A stretch of DNA of 24,563 bases from Oscillospiraceae bacterium (GTDB taxonomy: Bacteria > Bacillota > Clostridia > Oscillospirales > Ruminococcaceae): positions 1 to 24,563 of the forward strand of contig JAHYZA010000010.1 in NCBI GenBank assembly GCA_019424695.1, in the 5' to 3' direction. Numbering within the stretch: position 1 is the stretch's first letter; each line of letters begins with the position of its first letter. The notes beneath the pieces are model-generated. The model searched no databases, was not told the DNA's origin, and worked only from the letters and a program-made list of their open reading frames with translations. Below, piece after piece: positions 15,628 to 23,404 of this stretch. The translations under genes were made by a program, and so were the position numbers.

Positions 15628-16290
15628 ATGGTACTTCATGTGATTGCGGCTTGTGTACTGACGGCTCTGGCAGGATATCTGCTGGGCAGTATTCTGTTCG
15701 GTGTATTGGTATCCAAGGCTATGTTTAACGAGGATGTGCGTACTCACGGAAGCGGCAATGCGGGTATGACAAACGTCCTGCGTACCTACGGAAAACTGCC
15801 GGCGGTACTTACGATCATTGGTGATGTGGGCAAAAGCGTGGCGGCGGCCAATCTGGGGCGAATTCTCTTTGCCTCTCTCATTGGGAATGATTCCCTGTTG
15901 GCGCCTATTTGCGGTGCCTATCTGGCGGCTATTTTCTGCATGATCGGCCACAGCCGCCCACTGTATTTCGGCTTTAAAGGCGGAAAATGCGTGCTGGTCG
16001 GTGCCGGCGCCGCACTTTCCATAAGCCCGGTTGTGTGTGGTATTCTGCTGCTGGTATTTCTGATCCAGTTTGCTTTTTCCCGCATTGTCTCCCTGGGCAG
16101 TATCATTGTGGCAGCTTTGTTTCCCATTGTCACATTGATCTACTGGATTGTAATGGGGGCCAATATCCCCACTCTCGTTTTCAATACGCTGTGCTGTGTC
16201 ATTATGGCGGCCATGGTCATCTGGTTGCACCGCAGCAATATCGAGCGTTTGAAAAGCGGAACCGAATATCGATTCGGAGCAAAAAAATAA
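15628..16290 (+). CDS. plsY: Acyl-phosphate:glycerol-3-phosphate acyltransferase PlsY
   Basis: An integral membrane enzyme making lysophosphatidic acid from acyl-phosphate and glycerol-3-phosphate, the first step of phospholipid synthesis. The 220-residue protein has about five hydrophobic segments and the PlsY motifs. These are HGSGNAGMTN (about residues 38-47), GDVGKSV in the position of the second motif, and HSRPLYFGFKGGKCV (about 108-122) for the GGK[AG]V motif, with Cys where Gly or Ala is common. The basic tail is short. ATG 15628 is preceded by AAGGTGTAAGGA, which overlaps the Der stop region. A terminator follows at 16306, so this ends the operon. Confidence 0.93.
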   Translation: MVLHVIAACVLTALAGYLLGSILFGVLVSKAMFNEDVRTHGSGNAGMTNVLRTYGKLPAVLTIIGDVGKSVAAANLGRILFASLIGNDSLLAPICGAYLAAIFCMIGHSRPLYFGFKGGKCVLVGAGAALSISPVVCGILLLVFLIQFAFSRIVSLGSIIVAALFPIVTLIYWIVMGANIPTLVFNTLCCVIMAAMVIWLHRSNIERLKSGTEYRFGAKK

Positions 16291-16305
16291 CCGATAGACC
16301 TGAAG

Positions 16306-16336
16306 GGCGGTATGACATGTCATATCGCCATTTTTT
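16306..16336 (+). terminator. Terminator after plsY
   Basis: GGCGGTATGA (16306-16315) pairs with TCATATCGCC (16320-16329), one pair being G-U, around CATG. A T6 run follows at 16331-16336. Confidence 0.88.
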
Positions 16337-16564
16337 CTTTTCCAGGCAAAAGACATGCTTTAAAAAAATCCAGATATTGGAAATATGCCCAAACTGCGCC
16401 ATAAGAGAACCGGGATTTGAAATCACTTCACTAGGGATTGCTTTGCGGTACTGCACATAAAGTCGTACAATATGAATTTGCCTGGCAAGCAATTGGTTTG
16501 TATACAAAACGATCGATTTGAATCGGAATTAACAAAAACTTTAGATCATGGACGAAACGAACTG
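16337..16564. other. AT-rich spacer upstream of the ATP synthase promoter
   Basis: No gene is visible. The stretch is clearly more AT-rich than its neighbours. It carries a perfect 12-base palindrome TTTGTATACAAA (16497-16508) and next to it CGATT-TG-AATCG (16514-16525), both 40-70 bases upstream of the -35 box. It also holds a distant 9-base inverted pair CCAGGCAAA (16342-16350) and TTTGCCTGG (16477-16485). The two close palindromes could be regulator sites. Confidence 0.45.
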
Positions 16565-16593
16565 TTGAAAAAATGCTGCTCTTGGTGTATACT
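16565..16593 (+). promoter_or_regulatory. Promoter of the ATP synthase operon
   Basis: TTGAAA (16565-16570), a 17-base spacer and TATACT (16588-16593). Transcription from about 16600 leaves a leader of about 30 bases before the first gene. It lies inside the long open frame that begins at 16472, which argues for the later start at 16631. Confidence 0.78.
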
Positions 16594-16630
16594 AAACCCA
16601 TTAAGCGCCGTTTGCGTCTATGGGGGAGTC

Positions 16631-16900
16631 ATGAAAGATTTATATGATATCACCCGTCATCTCGTATGGCTGACACAGTTTGGACTTTCTGTCTGCGTTC
16701 CGCCGATTCTGTTTGTTGGTGCTGCTGTATGGCTGCAAAGAACCTTTTTTCTGGGAGGATGGATTGTAGCCATCGGTGTGATTTTGGGCATACTGGGAGC
16801 AGTGAGCAGTTTGAGCTACTCTCTCAAAGCAATTGAAAGGCAGGGCAGAGAGGACTCCAAGAAGCCTCCGCCGCCCATTTCTTTCAATCAACATGGATAA
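16631..16900 (+). CDS. AtpZ/AtpI-like small membrane protein, first gene of the ATP synthase operon
   Basis: An 89-residue protein with two membrane segments (about residues 20-35 and 42-62) and a short polar tail rich in proline (KKPPPPIS). Size, topology and position fit the AtpZ/AtpI family. These proteins help assemble the c-ring or take up Mg2+/Ca2+ for the synthase, but the family is weakly conserved, so this rests largely on context. The Met codon at 16631 lies just after GGGGGAG and 38 bases after the -10 box. The frame is open back to 16472, but that part spans the promoter. It is 20 bases upstream of the next gene, which encodes a larger subunit-I protein, so the operon carries two accessory membrane genes. 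Confidence 0.72.
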   Translation: MKDLYDITRHLVWLTQFGLSVCVPPILFVGAAVWLQRTFFLGGWIVAIGVILGILGAVSSLSYSLKAIERQGREDSKKPPPPISFNQHG

Positions 16901-16920
16901 GGAAAGGAGCACCCCGCCCC

Positions 16921-17337
16921 ATGCAAAAACACAGGGAAATTCTGCGTCAGGTTTGTCGCTTTGCAGTGGCGCTGGCGGTTTGTGTGGCGATCATGCTGGG
17001 CGTCTATGCTCTGCTGGGCGCCTTCACACGCGCGGTCCTTGTGGGCGCGGTTTTGGGATTGATCCTTGCCGTTGGCAATTTCGTGTCGTTAAGCATCACG
17101 GTCTCCAACGCGGTGGATCGTGCTGCCCGGGACAATGAGCCCCAGCGGGCACAGCTTTCCATCCAGGCATCCGGCGTGATACGGCTGCTGGTATTGGCTG
17201 GGATTTATATCCTACTGTTCCGGTCTGGGGTGTGCGACCCGGTGGCAGCCTTGCTGCCGCTGCTTATGGCCCAGGGAGTACTGAAGATTGTGGAATTTTT
17301 CCGCAAAGATGATGAAGGCGGTGATGCAACCATATGA
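16921..17337 (+). CDS. atpI: ATP synthase subunit I (AtpI)
   Basis: An accessory membrane protein of F-type ATP synthases thought to aid c-ring assembly. It is 138 residues with four hydrophobic segments (about 14-35, 38-60, 86-104 and 108-124) and a charged C-terminus (EFFRKDDEGG). It is recognised by size, topology and position directly before atpB. The sequence of this family drifts quickly. ATG 16921 follows AAGGAGC at 16901-16910, and its stop overlaps the atpB start by four bases (ATGA), so the two are translationally coupled. Confidence 0.8.
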   Translation: MQKHREILRQVCRFAVALAVCVAIMLGVYALLGAFTRAVLVGAVLGLILAVGNFVSLSITVSNAVDRAARDNEPQRAQLSIQASGVIRLLVLAGIYILLFRSGVCDPVAALLPLLMAQGVLKIVEFFRKDDEGGDATI

Positions 17338-18197
17338 ATGGCCCCAAAATATACTTTACCATTCCCTTGCTCGGGGGAATCCCCATCACCCAGACGATCG
17401 TATCGTCTTTTGTAGTGATGGTATGCTTGTGTACAGCCGGAATTTTGCTGGGACGCAATTTGCAAAAACGACCGTCCCGCAGGCAAGTTCTGGTAGAAAA
17501 AGGCGTTACCATGCTGTATGGCATGGTAGAGGACACGATGGGTAAGCATAACGCTTATTGGACACCATATATCGGAGCCCTGTTCCTTTCTTCCATATGT
17601 GGCTCCTATATCGGAATGACCGGCATTTTCCGTTCCGCTACGGCAGATCTCTCCACTACGGTGACCTGGGCACTGATGACGAGCTTTCTGTGCTGGGGCT
17701 GCTCCATCAAAGCAAACGGTTTTGTAGGATGGCTCAAAGGTTTTACCGAACCCATCGTGGTAATGACACCGATGAACCTTGTGTCAGAAATTGCTCAGCC
17801 CATTTCTATGGCATTCCGTCATTTTGGTAACATCGCGGGCGGCAGCGTGCTGACCAGCCTGGTGTATTCGGCGCTGGCCACTGTTTCGGCGGCCTTGCTG
17901 GGACTGGTTGGCAAGAACGTCGTGGTCTCGGCCGTGGTTCTGATCCTCGGTATTGCGCTTCTGGTCAGCGGTTTGCGCGGCAAGAAGATGGCACGCAAGA
18001 TTTTCGGGATTGTATTTATCGCTACCGGTGTTCTGGCGCTGCTCGGACTCAGCGGTGTGCCCTATCTGGAAGTCGGTATTCCCGGCATCCTGAGTCTCTA
18101 TTTTGATGTTTTTTCCGGCGGGGTACAGGCCCTCGTCTTTAGTTTGCTGACGATGGTTTATGTGGGCAATGCCTGCCCGCCGCCGGAAGAAGCCTGA
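17334..18197 (+). CDS. atpB: ATP synthase subunit a (Fo)
   Basis: The membrane stator subunit that carries the ion half-channels and faces the c-ring. The 287-residue protein contains the essential arginine R162 in AFRHFGN and the late Q265 in GGVQALVFSLLTMVYVG, the hairpin helices that wrap the rotor. Between them about 50 residues (roughly 193-241) form two extra hydrophobic segments separated by a basic turn, RGKKMARK. Most bacterial a-subunits have only a short loop there. The N-terminal half has three to four further membrane helices, with EPIVVMTPMNLVSEIAQPIS before the arginine. The protein ends in NACPPPEEA. The start codon overlaps the atpI stop. Confidence 0.95.
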   Translation: MNGPKIYFTIPLLGGIPITQTIVSSFVVMVCLCTAGILLGRNLQKRPSRRQVLVEKGVTMLYGMVEDTMGKHNAYWTPYIGALFLSSICGSYIGMTGIFRSATADLSTTVTWALMTSFLCWGCSIKANGFVGWLKGFTEPIVVMTPMNLVSEIAQPISMAFRHFGNIAGGSVLTSLVYSALATVSAALLGLVGKNVVVSAVVLILGIALLVSGLRGKKMARKIFGIVFIATGVLALLGLSGVPYLEVGIPGILSLYFDVFSGGVQALVFSLLTMVYVGNACPPPEEA

Positions 18198-18226
18198 TTT
18201 TGTATTTTATTATAGGAGGAACCCCT

Positions 18227-18466
18227 ATGGAAGCTGCAATCGTAAAGGCCGCCTGCGCAATCGGCGCTGGTATCGCAATCGGATTCGGAGCTATCGGCCC
18301 GGCTATCGGTGAAGGCAATGCGGTCGGTAAAGCGCTGGAAGGTATGTCCCGCCAGCCGGAAATGACCAACGTTCTGCGTACCAACATGATTCTTGGCTGT
18401 GCCATTACTGAGTCTACCGGTATTTACTCGCTGGTTATCTCTCTGCTTTTGCTCTTCGTTTTCTGA
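18227..18466 (+). CDS. atpE: ATP synthase subunit c (Fo rotor ring), Na+-type
   Basis: The proteolipid that forms the rotating ring. The 79-residue hairpin has helix 1 (about 5-37), the polar loop with RQPE (42-45) and helix 2 (about 50-78). The ion site on helix 2 is E62-S63-T64-xx-Y67 (ESTGIY), the arrangement seen in Na+-binding rings such as that of Ilyobacter. On helix 1 E29 stands where Ilyobacter has Gln32, giving the two-carboxylate version described for Fusobacterium nucleatum. This predicts Na+ coupling (inference from known motifs). ATG 18227 has a strong TAGGAGGA site, suited to the many copies needed. The longer frame from 18200 lacks a ribosome site. Confidence 0.95.
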   Translation: MEAAIVKAACAIGAGIAIGFGAIGPAIGEGNAVGKALEGMSRQPEMTNVLRTNMILGCAITESTGIYSLVISLLLLFVF

Positions 18467-18500
18467 TTGGATACGAAGAACACGAAAGGAGGGATGACTT

Positions 18501-19007
18501 ATGACGGGATTTGAGAGCTTCGTCGGCGTCAACCCGTGGACTGCGCTTTTCACCTTCTGCAATATGCTCATCACCTTCGCGGTGCTGCGGCATTTCCTGT
18601 TCAAACCGGTCAAGCAGATGATCGATGACCGTCAGCAGGAAATTGATAAGATGTATGCCGATGCGGCACAGGCCAAGCAAAAAGCCGCCGAATTGGAAGA
18701 AGAATACCAGCAGCATCTGAAAGACATCAAAGCCGAGCAGGATACCATGTTGCGGGAAGCGACGGTCCGTGCACAGAAGCGTGAAGAAGAGATTGTCAAC
18801 GCGGCCCGTACCGAGGCGCAGGCCCTGCGTACCGCAGCGGAAGCCGAGATGGCACAGGAACGCAAGAAGGCGGTCAATGATCTGAAGAATGAGATTGGCG
18901 GTATTGCGGTAGAGATTGCCAGCAAGGTGGTCGAGCGCGAAATCAACAAAGCCGATCATCAGGCTTTGATTGATGAATTTATCCGGAATGTGGGGGATGC
19001 CTCATGA
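18501..19007 (+). CDS. atpF: ATP synthase subunit b
   Basis: The peripheral-stalk subunit linking Fo to F1. The 168-residue protein has one N-terminal membrane helix (about residues 14-32) followed by a long, charged coiled-coil stretch rich in Ala, Glu, Lys and Gln (about 35-145). FKPVKQMIDDRQQEI marks the exit from the membrane. A single b gene means a homodimeric stalk. ATG 18501 follows AAAGGAGGG. The stop overlaps atpH by four bases. Confidence 0.95.
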   Translation: MTGFESFVGVNPWTALFTFCNMLITFAVLRHFLFKPVKQMIDDRQQEIDKMYADAAQAKQKAAELEEEYQQHLKDIKAEQDTMLREATVRAQKREEEIVNAARTEAQALRTAAEAEMAQERKKAVNDLKNEIGGIAVEIASKVVEREINKADHQALIDEFIRNVGDAS

Positions 19008-19540
19008 CCGAATTGGCCAAGCGCTACGGCGGCAGTCTGTATGAACTGGCTGCCGAGGAATCGTTAACGGACTCTATCCTGCAGGAACTTACGCTGGCTG
19101 AGTCCAGCTGCAAGCAGGAGCCGGAATATCTTCGTCTGCTGCAAACCCCCAGCATCCCGAAGCGGGAACGCTGTGGCTTGTTGGACAAAGCGTTCGAGGG
19201 CATGCACCCCTATGTGGTCAACTTTCTCAAAATCTTATGCGAGGAAGATCTGCTGGGGGAACTTTTAGGCTGTCTGGATGCCTACCGGGCGCGTTACGAC
19301 GCGGATCACGGCATTGCGGAAGCCACTGTGACTTCGGCCGTGCCCTTGTCCGCTGACGAACGTGAAAAACTGCTTGCAAAGTTGCAGGCAAAAACAGGGA
19401 AGACCATCCGCCTGACTGAAAAAACAGATCCGTCTGTGCTGGGCGGTTTGCGTCTTGATTTGGCAGGCGAACGTCTGGACGGTACCGTACAGCGCCGGCT
19501 GGAATTGCTGCGCGACGATATTGCCAACGTGGTACTGTAA
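19004..19540 (+). CDS. atpH: ATP synthase subunit delta
   Basis: The F1 subunit that caps the alpha3-beta3 head and holds the b stalk. The 178-residue protein has the helical N-terminal domain beginning AKRYGGSLYELA. The C-terminal family stretch DPSVLGGLRLDLAGERLDGTV (about 145-165) is the best identifying motif. Its ATG overlaps the atpF stop (ATGA), implying coupled translation. Length is standard. Confidence 0.95.
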   Translation: MTELAKRYGGSLYELAAEESLTDSILQELTLAESSCKQEPEYLRLLQTPSIPKRERCGLLDKAFEGMHPYVVNFLKILCEEDLLGELLGCLDAYRARYDADHGIAEATVTSAVPLSADEREKLLAKLQAKTGKTIRLTEKTDPSVLGGLRLDLAGERLDGTVQRRLELLRDDIANVVL

Positions 19541-19566
19541 CAAAACACCCCATTTTTATAGATTGA

Positions 19567-21102
19567 GTGGTGAACCAAACCGTGCAATTAAAACCCGAAC
19601 AAATTTCCCGCATTATTCGCTCCCAGATCAAGTACTATCAGAATGCCATCGAACAGTCCGAAACCGGTACTGTCACCATGGTGGGTGACGGCATCGCCCG
19701 TGCTTCCGGGCTGGATAACTGCATGGCCGGTGAACTGGTGCAGTTTGACAGTGGCACCTACGGTATGACTCAGAACCTGGAAGAAAACAGTGTTTCCATC
19801 GTTCTGCTGGGCGATGACAGCGGCATCAAGGAGGGCGGCGGTATCCGTCGTACCGGCAAGGTGGTTTCTGTCCCGGTGGGCGAAGGCATGATTGGCCGTG
19901 TCGTCAATGCGCTGGGCCAGCCCATCGATGGCAAAGGCCCCATTGAGGCTGCCGACTACCGGGCCATCGAATCTCCGGCACCTGGCATTATTGACCGCCA
20001 GCCCGTCAAACAGCCTCTGCAGACGGGCATCAAGGCAATCGATTCGATGATTCCCATTGGCCGCGGTCAGCGTGAGCTGATCATTGGTGACCGTCAGACT
20101 GGTAAAACGGTCATTGCCACCGATACCATCATCAACCAGAAAGGCAAAGATGTCCTTTGCATCTATGTTGCCATCGGCCAGAAGCGGTCTACGGTAGCTT
20201 CTCTTGTCGAAAATCTGGAAAAGAACGGTGCCATGGCTTATACAACCGTGGTCTGTGCAACGGCATCTGAGCTTTCTCCGTTGCAGTATATCGCGCCCTA
20301 TGCTGGTTGTGCTATGGGCGAATACTTCATGAATCAGGGCAAACATGTTCTGATCATCTACGATGACTTGTCGAAGCATGCCGTGGCATATCGTGCCTTG
20401 TCGCTGCTGATCCGCCGCCCGCCTGGACGTGAAGCGTATCCCGGCGACGTATTTTATCTGCATAGCCGTCTTCTGGAACGTGCTGCCAAGCTCAGCGATG
20501 AGAAGGGAGGCGGCTCCCTGACGGCGCTGCCTATCATCGAAACTCAGGCGGGTGACGTTGCCGCATATATTCCGACCAACGTTATTTCCATTACGGATGG
20601 TCAGATTTTCCTTGAAACGGAACTGTTCCATGCAGGTGTGCGGCCGGCGGTAAACCCCGGTATTTCGGTGTCTCGCGTTGGCGGCAATGCCCAGATCAAG
20701 GCGATGAAGAAGGTTGCCGGTACACTGAAACTGGTCTACTCCCAGTATCGCGAACTGCAGGGCTTTGCGCAGTTCGGCTCTGATTTGGATGCCGATACAA
20801 AGGCGCGTCTTGCACAGGGTGAGCGCATTGTGGAAGTGCTCAAGCAGGACCGCAACAGCCCGGTTCCGGTAGAAAAGCAGGTGGCGGTTTTGTATGCTAC
20901 GGTGCACGATTACCTCAAGGAAATCGAAGTATCGAACATTGCCGAATATGAGCGTGCATTGTATCAGTACCTGGATGACAATGCCGACGCGGCAGATGTC
21001 ATGGAACAGATACGCACCACAGGTGATCTGAAAGCCGATACCGAAGAAAAACTTAAAGCTGTTCTGGAAGCCTTTACTGCAAAATTCCAGAAAGAAAACT
21101 AA
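19567..21102 (+). CDS. atpA: ATP synthase subunit alpha
   Basis: The non-catalytic nucleotide-binding subunit of F1. The 511-residue protein has the P-loop GDRQTGKT at residues 174-181, the alpha-type Gln in that loop, and the ATP synthase signature region near PAVNPGISVSRVGG (about 359-372). The start is unclear. GTG 19567 gives the listed length, but there is no good ribosome site (only GATTGAG just before). GTG 19582, which starts at the family-typical QLKPEQIS, is as likely. Non-ATG initiation and the poor site may keep alpha output below that of c. Confidence 0.94.
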   Translation: MVNQTVQLKPEQISRIIRSQIKYYQNAIEQSETGTVTMVGDGIARASGLDNCMAGELVQFDSGTYGMTQNLEENSVSIVLLGDDSGIKEGGGIRRTGKVVSVPVGEGMIGRVVNALGQPIDGKGPIEAADYRAIESPAPGIIDRQPVKQPLQTGIKAIDSMIPIGRGQRELIIGDRQTGKTVIATDTIINQKGKDVLCIYVAIGQKRSTVASLVENLEKNGAMAYTTVVCATASELSPLQYIAPYAGCAMGEYFMNQGKHVLIIYDDLSKHAVAYRALSLLIRRPPGREAYPGDVFYLHSRLLERAAKLSDEKGGGSLTALPIIETQAGDVAAYIPTNVISITDGQIFLETELFHAGVRPAVNPGISVSRVGGNAQIKAMKKVAGTLKLVYSQYRELQGFAQFGSDLDADTKARLAQGERIVEVLKQDRNSPVPVEKQVAVLYATVHDYLKEIEVSNIAEYERALYQYLDDNADAADVMEQIRTTGDLKADTEEKLKAVLEAFTAKFQKEN

Positions 21103-21123
21103 GTCGTAAAGGGGGTGCCATTG

Positions 21124-21972
21124 GTGGCTGGATCTATGAAAGAAATCAAACTGCGCATTAAAAGCGTAGAGAGCACCATGCAGATCACCAAGGCCATGGA
21201 ACTGGTAGCGTCCAGTAAGTTACGGCGCGCCAAGGAGCGGGTTGAACGTAGCCGGCCGTACTTTGAAACGCTCTATGCGACTTTGTTTGATATCGCGACA
21301 GCAGACACCCATTTTGACAGCCCGTATCTCGCCAAACGGAATACCCATCGCCGGTTGTATATTGTCATTGCCGGCGATCGCGGTCTGGCAGGCGGTTACA
21401 ACGCCAATATCTTGAAAGCGGTTCAGTCGGATGCCGAGGGGCAGGATTATACCGTATTGCCAATTGGAAAAAAGGCAGTGGAGTATTTCGTTCGCCATCG
21501 GGTGCCGATCGTTACGCAGGCATTTGCGGAAGCAGGGGACTTGTCCGTCAGTGACAGTTTTGAGATTTCCAAAATTGTCTGCCAGAAGTTCTTGGCAGGG
21601 GAGTTCGATGAGATCAGACTGTGCTTTACACAGTTTGTATCGATGCTGACGCAGACGGCCACGATTTTGCCGGTTCTCCCTTTTGAAGCGCCAAAGGAGA
21701 CCAAGAAGCGGCAAAGCCTGATGCTCTATGAACCGGACCCGGTCACTGTATTTGACAACATAATCCCGGAGTACCTGGCTGGTATTGTCTACGGTGCTCT
21801 GTGTGAAAGTGTGGCCAGCGAACAAGGCGCACGCCGCACGGCCATGGATGCGGCCACTAAAAATGCCGGTGAGATGATTGAGCATTTGAATCTGTATTAT
21901 AACCGCGCCCGCCAGGCTGCAATTACCCAGGAAATTACGGAAATTGTGGCTGGTGCTGACGCAGAATCTTAA
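21124..21972 (+). CDS. atpG: ATP synthase subunit gamma
   Basis: The central rotor shaft that couples the c-ring to the catalytic head. The 282-residue protein opens with the conserved KEIKLRIKSVESTMQITKAM helix and ends with the matching C-terminal helix (ARQAAITQEITEIVAGA). The middle is the Rossmann-like domain with GDRGLAGGYN (about 82-91). I chose GTG 21124 because AAAGGGGG sits eight bases upstream and MAG(S)MKEIK is the usual start. The frame also opens at GTG 21115, inside the ribosome site, and at ATG 21136. Confidence 0.94.
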   Translation: MAGSMKEIKLRIKSVESTMQITKAMELVASSKLRRAKERVERSRPYFETLYATLFDIATADTHFDSPYLAKRNTHRRLYIVIAGDRGLAGGYNANILKAVQSDAEGQDYTVLPIGKKAVEYFVRHRVPIVTQAFAEAGDLSVSDSFEISKIVCQKFLAGEFDEIRLCFTQFVSMLTQTATILPVLPFEAPKETKKRQSLMLYEPDPVTVFDNIIPEYLAGIVYGALCESVASEQGARRTAMDAATKNAGEMIEHLNLYYNRARQAAITQEITEIVAGADAES

Positions 21973-21997
21973 AAGAGCCCACGAAGGAGTGTGTGCT

Positions 21998-23392
21998 ATG
22001 CCAGAAAAACACATCGGTAAGGTTGTGCAAGTTACCGGTCCTGTACTTGATATTCGCTTTAATGACGGTGAATTGCCGGCCTTGCTGAATGCGGTGGAAC
22101 TGCAAAACCACGGCAAAACGCTGGTGGTCGAAGTTGCACAGCATATTGGCGACAATGTGGCCCGGTGTATTGCCATGGCGGCTACCGACGGCCTGGTACG
22201 CGGCACAGAAGCCGTGGATACCGGTAGTCCCATCACGGTTCCGGTTGGCGATGAATGCCTGGGTCGTGTTTTCAATTTGCTGGGAGAACCGGTGGATGAA
22301 AAGCCGGCTCCGGAAAATATGGAGCGTTGGCCGATTCATCGTCCTGCGCCTGCATTTGACGAGCAAGAATCCTCTACGGAAATTCTTGAAACCGGTATCA
22401 AGGTCGTAGACCTGATTTGCCCGTACGCCAAAGGCGGTAAGATCGGTCTGTTCGGCGGCGCTGGTGTTGGCAAGACGGTACTGATTCAGGAACTGATCTA
22501 CAACATTGCCACAGCGCATAATGGCTACTCCGTATTCACTGGCGTTGGTGAGCGCACCCGTGAAGGAAATGACCTCTACGGTGAAATGAGCGAAAGTGGC
22601 GTCTTGAATAAGACTGCGCTGGTTTATGGTCAGATGAACGAACCCCCGGGAGCTCGTATGCGTGTGGCGCTGTCCGGGCTGACGATGGCGGAGTATTTCC
22701 GTGACGTAAAGCATCAGGACGTGCTGCTCTTTATCGACAACATCTTCCGCTTCACGCAGGCTGGCTCCGAGGTCTCTGCCCTTTTGGGACGTATGCCGTC
22801 GGCTGTTGGCTACCAGCCGACGCTGGCTACCGAGATGGGCGCATTGCAGGAGCGAATCACTTCGACCCGTAAAGGCTCCATCACCTCGGTGCAGGCCGTG
22901 TACGTGCCTGCGGATGACCTGACCGACCCTGCGCCCGCCACGACGTTTACCCATCTGGACGCAACGACGGTTTTGAGCCGTGATATCGCTTCTCAGGGTA
23001 TTTATCCGGCTGTAGATCCGCTGGATTCCACTTCCCGTATTCTGGCTCCAGAAGTGGTCGGGCAGGAGCATTATCAGACTGCCCGTGCGGTGCAGCAGGT
23101 GCTGCAGCGATATAAGGACCTGCAAGACATTATTGCTATTATGGGTATGGATGAATTGTCGGAAGACGATAAGATTACGGTTAACCGCGCCCGTAAGGTA
23201 CAGCGTTTCCTCTCCCAGTCTTTCCATGTGGCGGAGCAGTTTACCGGCATGCCCGGTCAGTATGTACCGCTGAAAGAAACATTGCGCGGGTTCAACATGA
23301 TCCTCAACGGGGAATGCGATACCATTCCGGAAAGTGCGTTCCTGTTTGCAGGTACCATTGATGATGTGCTGGCAAAAGCCGGAAAGCAGTAA
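21998..23392 (+). CDS. atpD: ATP synthase subunit beta (catalytic)
   Basis: The catalytic subunit of F1 where ATP is made or hydrolysed. The 464-residue protein has the P-loop GGAGVGKT at residues 153-160, GERTREGNDLY with the catalytic Glu of beta subunits, the Walker B LLFIDNIFRF, and the signature GSEVSALLGRMPSAVGYQPTL region with the conserved arginine environment. ATG 21998 follows AAGGAG. The open frame continues upstream to 21944 but overlaps the atpG end without a ribosome site. It is the best conserved gene in the window. Confidence 0.97.
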   Translation: MPEKHIGKVVQVTGPVLDIRFNDGELPALLNAVELQNHGKTLVVEVAQHIGDNVARCIAMAATDGLVRGTEAVDTGSPITVPVGDECLGRVFNLLGEPVDEKPAPENMERWPIHRPAPAFDEQESSTEILETGIKVVDLICPYAKGGKIGLFGGAGVGKTVLIQELIYNIATAHNGYSVFTGVGERTREGNDLYGEMSESGVLNKTALVYGQMNEPPGARMRVALSGLTMAEYFRDVKHQDVLLFIDNIFRFTQAGSEVSALLGRMPSAVGYQPTLATEMGALQERITSTRKGSITSVQAVYVPADDLTDPAPATTFTHLDATTVLSRDIASQGIYPAVDPLDSTSRILAPEVVGQEHYQTARAVQQVLQRYKDLQDIIAIMGMDELSEDDKITVNRARKVQRFLSQSFHVAEQFTGMPGQYVPLKETLRGFNMILNGECDTIPESAFLFAGTIDDVLAKAGKQ

Positions 23393-23404
23393 GGAGGCGA
23401 GCCT

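Noticed and set aside
14689..16356. A 555-codon open frame on the - strand
   Set aside because: It is opposite der and plsY and crosses the plsY terminator. The composition is that of an antisense reading.
16472..16630. A 53-residue N-terminal extension of the AtpZ-like protein
   Set aside because: It contains the operon promoter (16565-16593), lacks a ribosome site, and the family length is met from 16631.
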